DNA of 64,000 nucleotides from Paracoccus onchidii. GTDB taxonomy: Bacteria; Pseudomonadota; Alphaproteobacteria; Rhodobacterales; Rhodobacteraceae. Location: positions 62,001 to 126,000 of the forward strand of contig NZ_JAQBIE010000002.1 in NCBI RefSeq assembly GCF_028294535.1, written 5' to 3'. Below the pieces are notes generated by a model that was given only the letters and a program-made list of their open reading frames with translations, searched no databases and was not told the DNA's origin. The translations under genes were made by a program, and so were the position numbers. This document shows, in pieces, positions 1 through 7,784 of the stretch; the first letter of the stretch is position 1, and the number at the start of each line of letters is the position of its first letter.

Positions 1-671
1 ATCCTGACACCCGCACCGCGATAGAGGGGCTGTATGTCGCGGGCGAAGATGCCGGCGGTGCGCATGGTTCCAACAGGTTGGGCGGCAATGGCGTTGCAAA
101 TTCCACGGTCTATGGCGGTGTGGCCGGCGACGTGATGGGGGTCGATATCCGCAGAATGACCGCATTGCGGCCTGCAGATGAAACCGTGCTGGCCGCCGAG
201 ATCGAGCGCGCCCTGCACCCGCTGCGCAAAACGCCCGGACATGTTCCGGGCCTGCGCGCCAAACTGCAGGAAGCGATGTGGGAAGATGTGGGCGTGATGC
301 GTACCGGCGCCGGAATGGAGCGTGGGTTGAAACGCATTTCCGAGATCAGAGAAGAACTGTCAGAAACTGGGGTGGACCCCTCGAATCTGGCCTTCAATCT
401 GACCTGGCATGACTGGCTGAACATGGCATCTCTGACCGAGATATCAGAGGTCATCACCAAAGCCGGGATCGCACGCGAAAATTCTCGTGGCGCACATTTC
501 CGCGAAGATTACCCGGAAGCCGGGGATCTCGAGGCATCCTATTTCACAATGGCACGCCAACAAAACGGCGTGGTCGATGTCAACAGGGTCCCGGTCAAAT
601 TCACCATCGTCCGGCCAGGTGAAACAATCCTGCCCGAGGGCGAACCAGAAACACTGGTGGCGCAGACATGA
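1..671 (+). CDS. FAD-binding fumarate reductase/succinate dehydrogenase-type flavoprotein, C-terminal part
   Basis: The gene is open from the left edge (codons begin at base 3), so the N-terminal FAD-binding domain is missing. The visible part has the GEDAGGAHGSNRLGGNG block and a later SRGAHFREDYP block. These are the FAD-contact and C-terminal signatures of the FrdA/SdhA/NadB flavoprotein family. A redox reaction on fumarate, succinate or a related dicarboxylate is expected from the family. The stop codon overlaps the ATG of the fumarase-like alpha subunit (ATGA), so the three genes are probably one transcript and act on the same C4 acid. The exact substrate cannot be read from this fragment. 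An internal TTG at 78 is not a credible start because it would remove the conserved block. Confidence 0.85.
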   Translation, partial: PDTRTAIEGLYVAGEDAGGAHGSNRLGGNGVANSTVYGGVAGDVMGVDIRRMTALRPADETVLAAEIERALHPLRKTPGHVPGLRAKLQEAMWEDVGVMRTGAGMERGLKRISEIREELSETGVDPSNLAFNLTWHDWLNMASLTEISEVITKAGIARENSRGAHFREDYPEAGDLEASYFTMARQQNGVVDVNRVPVKFTIVRPGETILPEGEPETLVAQT

Positions 672-1621
672 TCTCGATCGATCTTATACAGAACACAGCC
701 CGAACCCTGATGGACAAGGCTGCAATCGAAATCCCGCAGGACTATCTTGACGGATTGCAGGCCGCCGCCAAGACCGAGGATGGCGACCTGTCATCCTTTG
801 TCCTGCAGGCGATGCTCGACAACTACGAAGCCGCGAAAGAAGATCGCCGCGCCATGTGCGGAGATACCGGCGTGCCGCGCTGGTTCGTGAAGATGGCGAA
901 TGACGCCCGGATCGAGGGCGGCATGTGCGCCCTTGAAACCGCCCTGCGCCGCGCCACCGCCGAGGCAACGAACGGCGTACCGCTGCGCCCGAACAGGGTG
1001 CACCCGCTTTGGCGCACGGATCACAACAACAATGTCGGCATCGGCGCGCCAGAGATCGAATACGGCTTCGAGCCCGAAGGGGATTGGGTGGATCTGATCA
1101 CGGTCCACAAGGGCGGCTTGTTCGGCACCGATTACCGGATGCTGTTCCCGTCAGATGGTATCGAGGGGATCAAGCGGTTCTATCTGGACAGCCTTGTTGC
1201 ATTCGGCAAGCGCGGTCTGGCCTGCCAGCCCGCGATCATCGGCATCGGGCTGGGCGGGTCCAAGGATACCTGCATGGTCCTTGGCAAACGCGCGTCCGTC
1301 CTTAGAACCGTGGGCAGCCGCAATTCCGATCCGCGCATAGCCGCCCTTGAGGATGAGTTGAAGCAGCTTGGAAACTCGATCGGGATGGGCGCCATGGGGT
1401 TCGTGGGAAAGAACATGGTGATCGATTGCAATATCGAGGTGGGATACTGTCACACCGGGGGCATGCAGATGTCGGTGCATGCATTCTGCCTGTCATCACG
1501 CCGCGCTGTCGCACGCCTGTTTCCTGACGGGCGGGTCGAATATCGCACCGACCCCGACTGGTTCACCCCCTATCAGCGGCGCGAAACCGTTGAATGGGAA
1601 CCTGCAATGGAGGATGCGTGA
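668..1621 (+). CDS. class I fumarate hydratase / L(+)-tartrate dehydratase alpha subunit
   Basis: The 317-aa protein matches the N-terminal (iron-sulfur) half of class I fumarases and the TtdA subunit in length and motifs. MCGDTGVPRWFV lies near residue 62, a GLGGSKDTC block in the middle, and CNIEVGYCHTGG near residue 255. The conserved cysteines fit ligands of a [4Fe-4S] cluster. The family adds or removes water on fumarate, tartrate or mesaconate-type acids in the cytoplasm. The start overlaps the upstream stop as ATGA, and the stop overlaps the beta-subunit start as TGATG, which indicates translational coupling. Fumarase, tartrate dehydratase and a substituted-fumarate hydratase cannot be told apart from sequence alone. 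Confidence 0.85.
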   Translation: MISIDLIQNTARTLMDKAAIEIPQDYLDGLQAAAKTEDGDLSSFVLQAMLDNYEAAKEDRRAMCGDTGVPRWFVKMANDARIEGGMCALETALRRATAEATNGVPLRPNRVHPLWRTDHNNNVGIGAPEIEYGFEPEGDWVDLITVHKGGLFGTDYRMLFPSDGIEGIKRFYLDSLVAFGKRGLACQPAIIGIGLGGSKDTCMVLGKRASVLRTVGSRNSDPRIAALEDELKQLGNSIGMGAMGFVGKNMVIDCNIEVGYCHTGGMQMSVHAFCLSSRRAVARLFPDGRVEYRTDPDWFTPYQRRETVEWEPAMEDA

Positions 1622-2289
1622 TGAAACCTCGTGAAGTTGTTCTCAGCACGACGCCGACCGCCGAAGATATCGCCGCGCTGCGATTGGGGGACATCGTTTA
1701 TCTGGACGGGCTTATGTATACGGCCCGTGAAGGCGTTTACATGCGTGCGCTTGAAGGGCAGGCCAATATCCCGATGGAGCTACCTTCGGAAAGCGCGGCG
1801 AATTTTCATTGCTCTCCGGCGGCAACGATCCGGGAAGATGGCACCTTCGATCTGGGGGCGGTCACGGCGACAGCTTCATTCAGATTCGCAAAGTGGTTGC
1901 CGGAATGGATGGCCAAGACCGGCGCAAGGCTGATCATCGGCAAGGGTGGCATGTCTTCCAGGGATTACAAGAACTACTTCGTGCCCAACGGGGCCGTATA
2001 CCTGTCGACGGTTGGTTACGGCACCGGCGCCTTGCTGGGGCGCGGCGTCGAAAACGTCGAGGCCGTCCACTGGCACGAAGAACTGGGTCTGGCCCAGGCG
2101 ATGTGGGTCATTCGCTGCAAGCGGATGGGGCCGTTCATCGTTGCCTCTGATCTGGACGGAACATGCCTGTTCGAACGCGAAAACGCCAAGATCAGCAAGA
2201 ATCTGGATCGCGTGTATGAAGGAACGCGCCCCGCCGTTCTGAAACGATTTGGCGAAACCGATGATCGCTCGGATGAACTGATCGGTTAG
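1621..2289 (+). CDS. class I fumarate hydratase / L(+)-tartrate dehydratase beta subunit
   Basis: The 222-aa protein corresponds to the C-terminal swivelling domain of class I fumarases (TtdB-like). It has IGKGGMSS and a glycine-rich GTGALLGRG segment, and ends with a FIVASDLDGTCLFE stretch typical of the family. It should pair with the upstream alpha subunit to form the active hydratase. I start it at the ATG that overlaps the alpha stop (TGATG) and not at the in-frame start 27 bases upstream, because the protein then begins MKPREVVLST, as family members do. The gene ends 21 bases before a convergent gene. Confidence 0.85.
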   Translation: MKPREVVLSTTPTAEDIAALRLGDIVYLDGLMYTAREGVYMRALEGQANIPMELPSESAANFHCSPAATIREDGTFDLGAVTATASFRFAKWLPEWMAKTGARLIIGKGGMSSRDYKNYFVPNGAVYLSTVGYGTGALLGRGVENVEAVHWHEELGLAQAMWVIRCKRMGPFIVASDLDGTCLFERENAKISKNLDRVYEGTRPAVLKRFGETDDRSDELIG

Positions 2290-2310
2290 GGCGCGACAAC
2301 AGCAGGGGTA

Positions 2311-2724
2311 TCATGCGCGCGCTTTCAGCCTGCGCCCCACAAAAATCCCGGCAAGCATGGTCGGCACGAACACAAGCGTGCCGGTCGCCCCTATCGGCAG
2401 TGCGACCCAGGCCGGACCGGGGCAAAAACCGCCAATGCCCCAGCCAACCCCGAAGATCGCAGCCCCCGCCAGAAGCGGCGCATCGATCCTGCCCCTCGCG
2501 GGCAAATCGAAATCCGGCAAAAGCAGCGGTTCATCGCGCAGCCAGGCCATCCGGTATCCCAGAAAAGCCGTCACAGAGGCCCCGCCCATGACAAATGCGA
2601 GGCTGGGATCCCAATTTCCAAATATGTCAAGAAAGTTCAGCACTTTGGCCGGGTTCGCCATCCCCGACATAATAAGCCCGAAACCAAAGATCAGACCGGA
2701 TAGAAAGCCAAACATCGCGCGCAT
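2311..2724 (-). CDS. YeeE/YedE-family (DUF6691-like) membrane protein, second half of a pair
   Basis: This about 137-aa hydrophobic protein has four probable membrane helices and the motif GGFCPGPAWVAL, a cysteine-bearing loop found in YeeE/YedE sulfur-transport proteins. It begins MRAMFGFLSGLIFGFGL. The start is supported by an AAGGGG ribosome-binding site about six bases upstream. It follows the other half-size protein by ten bases on the same strand, the common two-gene arrangement in which each half carries one conserved cysteine loop. Known relatives import thiosulfate or other sulfur compounds across the inner membrane. That role is inferred here, since no sulfur enzymes are nearby. Confidence 0.8.
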   Translation of the reverse strand: MRAMFGFLSGLIFGFGLIMSGMANPAKVLNFLDIFGNWDPSLAFVMGGASVTAFLGYRMAWLRDEPLLLPDFDLPARGRIDAPLLAGAAIFGVGWGIGGFCPGPAWVALPIGATGTLVFVPTMLAGIFVGRRLKARA

Positions 2725-2734
2725 TCCCATCCCC

Positions 2735-3163
2735 TTATGCAACATGGCGCAACAGAAAGACCGTGACCGCGGCACAGATCATAAAGACCAAGACAGCGGC
2801 CAGCGATCGCGGGGAAAACCGCGCAAGACCACAAACCCCATGCCCGGACGTGCAGCCCGACCCTAACGATGTTCCGATCCCGACCAGCAACCCGGCAATG
2901 ATCATGCCTGCCGGATTGTCACTGACCTGTTGTTCAGGAAAATTGCCGGAAACCCCGAACCAGGCCAACGGCGCTGCGATCAGGCCGGCGACAAACGCGA
3001 TCCGCCATCCACGGTCATGACCGACAACCGCCCCCGACGTGATTCCGACAATACCCGCGACCCGCCCGAAAAGCAGCATGACCATCACGGCAGATACACC
3101 AATCAGGACGCCACCTGCCAGTGATGCCCAAGGCGTGAACTCGGTCGGGATGACAGGAAGCAT
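2735..3163 (-). CDS. YeeE/YedE-family sulfur-transport membrane protein, first half of a pair
   Basis: This 142-aa membrane protein carries the motif GSGCTSGHGVCGLAR, the hallmark cysteine loop of YeeE/YedE (TsuA-type) transporters. Hydrophobic helices lie on both sides. I place the start at MLPVIPTEF because an AAAGG site precedes that ATG; the longer upstream extension is basic and atypical. It is the first gene of a two-gene operon with the following half-size protein, and the two probably assemble into one transporter. It is divergent from the FadR-type regulator with a 166-base shared intergenic region. The cargo (thiosulfate, sulfite or a metal-associated sulfur species) is unknown. Confidence 0.82.
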   Translation of the reverse strand: MLPVIPTEFTPWASLAGGVLIGVSAVMVMLLFGRVAGIVGITSGAVVGHDRGWRIAFVAGLIAAPLAWFGVSGNFPEQQVSDNPAGMIIAGLLVGIGTSLGSGCTSGHGVCGLARFSPRSLAAVLVFMICAAVTVFLLRHVA

Positions 3164-3302
3164 ATCGCAAACCTTTCGAAATCGGAACGCATGAGGCATT
3201 CGCGCGAACGCCCGCGACTTAAGGCCGAAAAGCGATCGCAGTCAAATATGACCATACAGCCAGGCAACGCGTTTCGACGAAATCAATAAATCAGTTGACT
3301 CT

Positions 3303-3317
3303 AAACATCTGATGTTT
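3303..3317. promoter_or_regulatory. candidate FadR/GntR-type operator
   Basis: AAACATC-T-GATGTTT is a perfect 7-bp inverted repeat around one base. It ends 12 bases before the ATG of the FCD-domain regulator, at the expected place for an autoregulatory site. The ATCnGAT core resembles sites of sugar-acid-responsive FadR-family repressors. Assignment to this regulator is inference. Confidence 0.55.
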
Positions 3318-3329
3318 CATCTTTGATAC

Positions 3330-4085
3330 ATGAGCGAGATTCTTTACTATGACCTGAAGGACGCACCGTCCCTGTCGCCCAGCCTTGCGACCCAGATGTG
3401 TCGTGAACTGGGCCGCCGGATCGTTGGCGGACATCTTCCCGAAGGTGATCTGATCGAGGATGAAACCAGGCTTGCCGCCCGTTTCAGTGTCAGCAAATCC
3501 GTCGTACGGGAGGCCGTTAAACTGCTTGTCGGCAAAGGCCTTCTCGAGGTGCGCAGAGGCGATGGCACCCGTGTGCGCCGCCGCAACCACTGGGCCCTTC
3601 TGGATGATGATGTTCTGGCATGGCACCTCGCTTCGACGCCGCAACCGTCATTCTTGCGCCAACTGATGGACATGCGGCGGATCATCGAACCGAAAGCAGC
3701 TGCATGGGCAGCCACCTTTGGAACCGATGCACAGCTTGCGGAAATCGCAGATGCACAACAACGGATGGAACAGGATCCAAGATCGATCGAGGATTTTGTC
3801 GTTGCGGATGCGCTGTTTCACCGGGCGATCCTGCGGGCGGCGAACAATGAGTTCCTGACGGCGATGGAAGGGGTGATTTTTTCGGCGCTGCTCAGCTCGA
3901 TCCCGCTGACGAATGCAGATCCGCGGCAGAACAAGAGTTCGATCCCGTTTCACCAGGATCTGTTGCAGGCAATCACCGCACGCAATGCCGCCGAGGCCGA
4001 GCGCGCGATGGAACGCCACCTTGACGATACCAGCACCCGGCTTGCGCAGGTGATCGACGGCTTCGACATTTCGCAAGGCACCTGA
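3330..4085 (+). CDS. FadR/GntR-family transcriptional regulator (FCD domain)
   Basis: The 251-aa protein has an N-terminal winged helix-turn-helix near residues 20-85 (ARFSVSKSVVREAVKLLVGKG) followed by an all-helical FCD ligand-binding domain. The FCD domain includes the metal-binding pattern DALFHRAI and a later FHQDLLQAI. FCD regulators usually bind small organic acids or sugar acids and are released from DNA by them. It lies 130 bases ahead of, and points the same way as, the ABC transporter and oxidation genes, so it is the probable repressor of that operon. A short palindrome just before its start suggests autoregulation. Confidence 0.88.
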   Translation: MSEILYYDLKDAPSLSPSLATQMCRELGRRIVGGHLPEGDLIEDETRLAARFSVSKSVVREAVKLLVGKGLLEVRRGDGTRVRRRNHWALLDDDVLAWHLASTPQPSFLRQLMDMRRIIEPKAAAWAATFGTDAQLAEIADAQQRMEQDPRSIEDFVVADALFHRAILRAANNEFLTAMEGVIFSALLSSIPLTNADPRQNKSSIPFHQDLLQAITARNAAEAERAMERHLDDTSTRLAQVIDGFDISQGT

Positions 4086-4215
4086 CGACATCAGATATCC
4101 GACATGCCCGAACGGCGGCGGGCGGGTCACGTTGCCCTGCGCGGCAGCGAAGGATGCCCCATGGCAAAACCGCCACCTCAGCGCCAGCACGGCGCGATCT
4201 CTGGGAGGAGAACAC

Positions 4216-5277
4216 ATGATCCAGATCAACAAGGCAAGAATGCTTGCGGCCAGCACTGCGGTCTTTACATTCGTCGGTGCGGCGACCGCGCAGGCAGACG
4301 GGATGGTCGCATTCTTGCTGCCCGAAAACGTGAATCCCCGCTGGGAACAGCAGGATGCAGCAGCTTTTGTTGCCAAGATGCAGGAAATCGCGCCCGACAC
4401 CAAGGTCGAGGTTTTCAATGCCGGTAATGACACCTCCGTTCAGCAAAGACAGGCCGAGCAGGCCTTGACGCAGGGCGCAAATGTCTTGGTCGTCATACCC
4501 ATTGATGGCGAAAGCTCGGCAATCATTGCGGACACGGCAGCCGAGGAAGACGTGCCGACGATCGCCTATGACCGCATGATCAATTCCCCGAACACCAGCT
4601 TCTGGGTTCAGGCCGATATGCATGCCACCGGGGCGGCGCAGGCCCAGCACGTCGTCGACAACACCGCATCGGGCGACACGCTGGTGATGTTGAAAGGATC
4701 GCCGACCGATCCGAACGCGGCCGTGATCGCAGAAGGTCAGATGTCGGTGCTGGAACCCCTGTTCGCCTCGGGCGAGCGCGTGCTGGGGTATGAAAACTGG
4801 ACCCAGGGATGGGATCCGGCGATTGCACGGCGATCCATGGATCAGGCCCTGACACAGCTGAACAACAATGTGCAGGGCGTTGTCTCGTCCAATGATGGCA
4901 ATGCCGGCGCGGCGATCGCCGCCATGGAGGAACAGGGGATGGCCGGACAGGTTCCCGTATCGGGACTTGACTGCACGGTCCAGGCTCAGCAGCTGATGTT
5001 GCTGGGGAAACAGACCCAATGTGGCTGGCGGCCATTGCATGAAATGGCTGCGGCCGCGGCCGAGGTTTCGGTGCGCCTTTTGAATGATCAGGATTATTCC
5101 GATCTGGCCACCGAAACCGTCACGAATGGTGTCGGCGCAGAGGTGAATTTCGTACCCATTGACAGCTATTCGGCCGTTGGGGCGGAAGGCGTTGCCTATG
5201 TGATCGAGAACGACCCGTCGATCACGAAAGACATGGTTTGCCAGGGCGAAGCCGCCGAAACCGATTTCTGCAAGTGA
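4216..5277 (+). CDS. XylF-like periplasmic sugar-binding protein of an ABC transporter
   Basis: The 353-aa protein starts at the ATG after a strong GGGAGGAG site and opens with a Sec signal peptide ending in ATAQA near residue 25. The mature part is a type I periplasmic-binding fold. ANVLVVIPIDGESS and VPTIAYDRMI closely resemble the D-xylose-binding protein XylF, and VVSSNDGNAGAA is the distal-lobe motif. It delivers a monosaccharide to the permease and ATPase encoded next. XylF resemblance suggests an aldopentose or related aldose, but the downstream oxidative enzymes leave the ligand open. There is no lipobox, so the protein is soluble in the periplasm. Confidence 0.88.
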   Translation: MIQINKARMLAASTAVFTFVGAATAQADGMVAFLLPENVNPRWEQQDAAAFVAKMQEIAPDTKVEVFNAGNDTSVQQRQAEQALTQGANVLVVIPIDGESSAIIADTAAEEDVPTIAYDRMINSPNTSFWVQADMHATGAAQAQHVVDNTASGDTLVMLKGSPTDPNAAVIAEGQMSVLEPLFASGERVLGYENWTQGWDPAIARRSMDQALTQLNNNVQGVVSSNDGNAGAAIAAMEEQGMAGQVPVSGLDCTVQAQQLMLLGKQTQCGWRPLHEMAAAAAEVSVRLLNDQDYSDLATETVTNGVGAEVNFVPIDSYSAVGAEGVAYVIENDPSITKDMVCQGEAAETDFCK

Positions 5278-5286
5278 TTGAACGAT

Positions 5287-6102
5287 ATGCCGAATGACAA
5301 CTTGATGGCGGGGTCAATGACCCCGCCCCCTCACCTGCGGGTTTCGGGGATACACAAACGCTTTGGCGGCCTGCATGCATTGCGCGGCGTCGATTTCGAA
5401 GTCGCCCGCGGCGAGGTCATGGCGCTGGTCGGCGATAATGGCGCGGGGAAATCCACATTGATGAAGGTTCTGGCCGGCGCCCATCTGGCTGACGAGGGCA
5501 GCTTCTGGCTGGACGATCAGCAGGTTCAGGTAAACGGTCCGACCGATGCCGCGGATCTGGGAATTCAGATTGTCTATCAGGATCTGGCGCTCTGCGAGAA
5601 CCTGGATGTCTCGGCCAATCTTTCGCTTGGTGCCGAACCGGTCAAGGCTGGCTTCGGCTTTCTTCCGCGTTTCCTGCGCCCGATCGATGATCTGGAAATG
5701 GAAATCAAGGCGCAGAAGGCCATTGACAGGCTGGAGGTCAGAACCCTGAAATCGGTGCGCTCGCTGGTAGGCGGCCTTTCGGGCGGCCAGCGTCAGGCAA
5801 TCGCGATTGCGCGCGCCGTGGGGGCCGAAAGCTCGGTGGTGATGCTGGACGAGCCGACAGCCGCGCTTGGGGTCGCACAGACCCGACAAGTGCTGAACGT
5901 CGTTCGCCGTCTGCGCGACACCAATCATGCCGTCGTCTATATCTCGCACAATATGCGCGACATCTTCGAGATCGCAGACCGCATCTGTGTGCTGCGCCAT
6001 GGCGGCAATGTTGCAACCTGGAAAACATCGGAAACAACGCCTGACGAAATCGTCGTGGCCATGACGCGCGGACTGGACGGAGGGCAAGGCAATGCCGCAT
6101 GA
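5287..6102 (+). CDS. sugar ABC transporter ATP-binding protein (single nucleotide-binding domain)
   Basis: This ATPase of about 271 aa has Walker A GDNGAGKST, Q-loop VYQDLAL, signature LSGGQRQ, Walker B VVMLDEPTAAL and the switch histidine in YISHNM. It has only one nucleotide-binding domain, unlike the tandem XylG/RbsA type, so it must dimerise, as in FrcA-like systems. The ATG at 5287 is chosen. A TTG nine bases upstream abuts the previous stop and is the alternative; neither has a clear ribosome-binding site, which suggests coupling to the binding-protein gene. It energises uptake through the permease, whose start it overlaps by 11 bases. Confidence 0.87.
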   Translation: MPNDNLMAGSMTPPPHLRVSGIHKRFGGLHALRGVDFEVARGEVMALVGDNGAGKSTLMKVLAGAHLADEGSFWLDDQQVQVNGPTDAADLGIQIVYQDLALCENLDVSANLSLGAEPVKAGFGFLPRFLRPIDDLEMEIKAQKAIDRLEVRTLKSVRSLVGGLSGGQRQAIAIARAVGAESSVVMLDEPTAALGVAQTRQVLNVVRRLRDTNHAVVYISHNMRDIFEIADRICVLRHGGNVATWKTSETTPDEIVVAMTRGLDGGQGNAA

Positions 6103-7315
6103 ACCTGCGTTGTCGATTGCCGATCGCATGCGGATCATGCGGCAAACCCGTTTTGGCGCCTTTGTTCCGGTATTGTTGGCTCTGGCCGCGATCTGGGGGT
6201 ATTTCGGGCTGATCGCTCCGCTTTTCGAGTACTGGTCAGATCCTGCCGCCGACAGCATCCGATTCATATTCCTCAGCCCGCGCAACATCTACAACCTGTT
6301 CATGCAATCGGCGGTCATCGCAACGCTTGCCGTGGGCATCACGATTGTTCTGCTTTTGGGCGATATCGACCTTTCCGCTGCGGCGACCGCAGGGGTTTGC
6401 GCCGCATTGCTGGGCGTGCTTGTTCTGGCAGGCGTGCCGGGATGGCTGGCCTGCCTGATGGTCATGGTGGTGGGCACCGTCATGGGGGCCGCGCAGGGGC
6501 TGTTGATCGCATATGTCGGCATTCCGTCCTTCGTGGTCACCTTGGCGGGATTGCTTGGCTATCAAGGGCTGATGCAAAAAATCCTGCCCACCGGGAATTT
6601 GAATGTGGATGACCCGTTCATTCGCGCGATCGCACGAATCCTGATCCCGGACATGCTTGGGGTGGTACTGGCAATCGGCCTTGTGGCCCTGGTCGCGGCC
6701 AGCGCATTGCGCCGTCAGTCAATGCGCCGTGCACGCGGTTTGGAACTGGACAGCCGCTTTGCCATCTGGGGCCAGATCGGATTCTTCGCCGCCATAACCT
6801 TTGCAACCGTTCTGACCCTGAACAGCTATCGCGCCGTCCCATTGATGATCGTTCTGCTGGTCGCGCTCACGGCGCTGATCGGGTGGATCACGACCTCGAC
6901 GCCTTTCGGACGCTCTGTTTTTGCGGTCGGGGGGAATGCGGAAAGTGCCCGCCGCGTCGGCATGAAGGTCAACCGCATCCGCGTTGCCGCCTTTGGAATC
7001 GTTGGCCTGATGGCCGCAATCGGTGGAATATTCGGTGCGTCTCGGTTCGGGTCGGTGTCTTACACGGCCTTTGCCGGTGGCAGCCTGCTGCTTGAAAGCA
7101 TCGGCGCGGCAGTGATCGGGGGAACCTCGCTCTTCGGAGGGCGCGGGTCGGTCTGGAACGCCATTCTCGGTGCGCTTGTCATCGGTTCGCTTGGAAACGG
7201 GCTGGATCTTTCGGGTGCCAGTTCGGCAGACAAGCTGATGTTTTCGGGCGCGATCCTCTTGCTTGCCGTGGCCATTGACGCGGTTTCACGCCCCGCCGGC
7301 GCGGCCGGACGCTAG
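6092..7315 (+). CDS. XylH-like sugar ABC transporter permease
   Basis: The 407-aa protein is strongly hydrophobic, with about ten predicted membrane helices. It has the family motif GRSVFAVGGNAESARRVG in the large cytoplasmic loop and SLLLESIGAAVIGGTSLFGG near the end, both diagnostic of the BPD_transp_2 (RbsC/XylH) permeases. Its length is that of XylH and longer than RbsC. It overlaps the ATPase gene and completes a three-gene importer. It should form a homodimeric channel in the inner membrane. Confidence 0.88.
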   Translation: MPHEPALSIADRMRIMRQTRFGAFVPVLLALAAIWGYFGLIAPLFEYWSDPAADSIRFIFLSPRNIYNLFMQSAVIATLAVGITIVLLLGDIDLSAAATAGVCAALLGVLVLAGVPGWLACLMVMVVGTVMGAAQGLLIAYVGIPSFVVTLAGLLGYQGLMQKILPTGNLNVDDPFIRAIARILIPDMLGVVLAIGLVALVAASALRRQSMRRARGLELDSRFAIWGQIGFFAAITFATVLTLNSYRAVPLMIVLLVALTALIGWITTSTPFGRSVFAVGGNAESARRVGMKVNRIRVAAFGIVGLMAAIGGIFGASRFGSVSYTAFAGGSLLLESIGAAVIGGTSLFGGRGSVWNAILGALVIGSLGNGLDLSGASSADKLMFSGAILLLAVAIDAVSRPAGAAGR

Positions 7316-7328
7316 GGAAAGCCATCTC

Positions 7329-7784
7329 ATGTTGACAACAAGACAAACCGAAACCCTGAGCCTGATCTTGAATGACGTGATCCCGCCATCAGCGGATGGT
7401 CATGTGCCAGGCGCGGGGAACGCGGGGGTCGCCAGTTTCCTCCAACAGGCGACCCCTTATGATCCCGACCCTGCACGGGTCGTCCTGACCGTGATCGAAA
7501 CGGTGCTGGAAATCGCTGATGATTTTTCCAGCCAATCACCCCAGGATCGGATCGATGTAATCATACGGGTCCAGGCGCAGCATCCACAGATCTTCGAACG
7601 TTTTCTGCGACTGACCTATATGGGCTACTACAGTCAGGCCGAATTGCGGCCCTTGTTTGGCGTGGCCGCCGAACCCGTGCATCCATCCGGCTATCCCGTG
7701 CCATCGGAATCTTCCCGGATGATGGCCGATCTGACGGCACCCGTGCGCGCAAGGGGGGCGGTCTATAGACCGGCAGACGGCTGA
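7329..7784 (+). CDS. gluconate 2-dehydrogenase subunit 3-like small protein
   Basis: The 151-aa protein has the DVIPPSADGHVPGAGNAGVA region typical of the small (gamma) subunit family that accompanies membrane or periplasmic GMC dehydrogenases such as gluconate 2-dehydrogenase. It has no twin-arginine or Sec signal, unlike the classical subunit, so it probably stays in the cytoplasm with its partner. Its stop overlaps the start of the GMC oxidoreductase (ATGA), which supports a 1:1 complex. No cytochrome c subunit is encoded nearby, so the electron acceptor is unknown. A weak GGGAAAG site precedes the chosen ATG. Confidence 0.7.
   Translation: MLTTRQTETLSLILNDVIPPSADGHVPGAGNAGVASFLQQATPYDPDPARVVLTVIETVLEIADDFSSQSPQDRIDVIIRVQAQHPQIFERFLRLTYMGYYSQAELRPLFGVAAEPVHPSGYPVPSESSRMMADLTAPVRARGAVYRPADG

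Noticed and set aside
3648..5040. Long minus-strand frames opposite the FadR regulator and XylF-like gene
   Set aside because: They are antisense shadows with no ribosome-binding site and no domain motif; the plus-strand proteins have clear family signatures.
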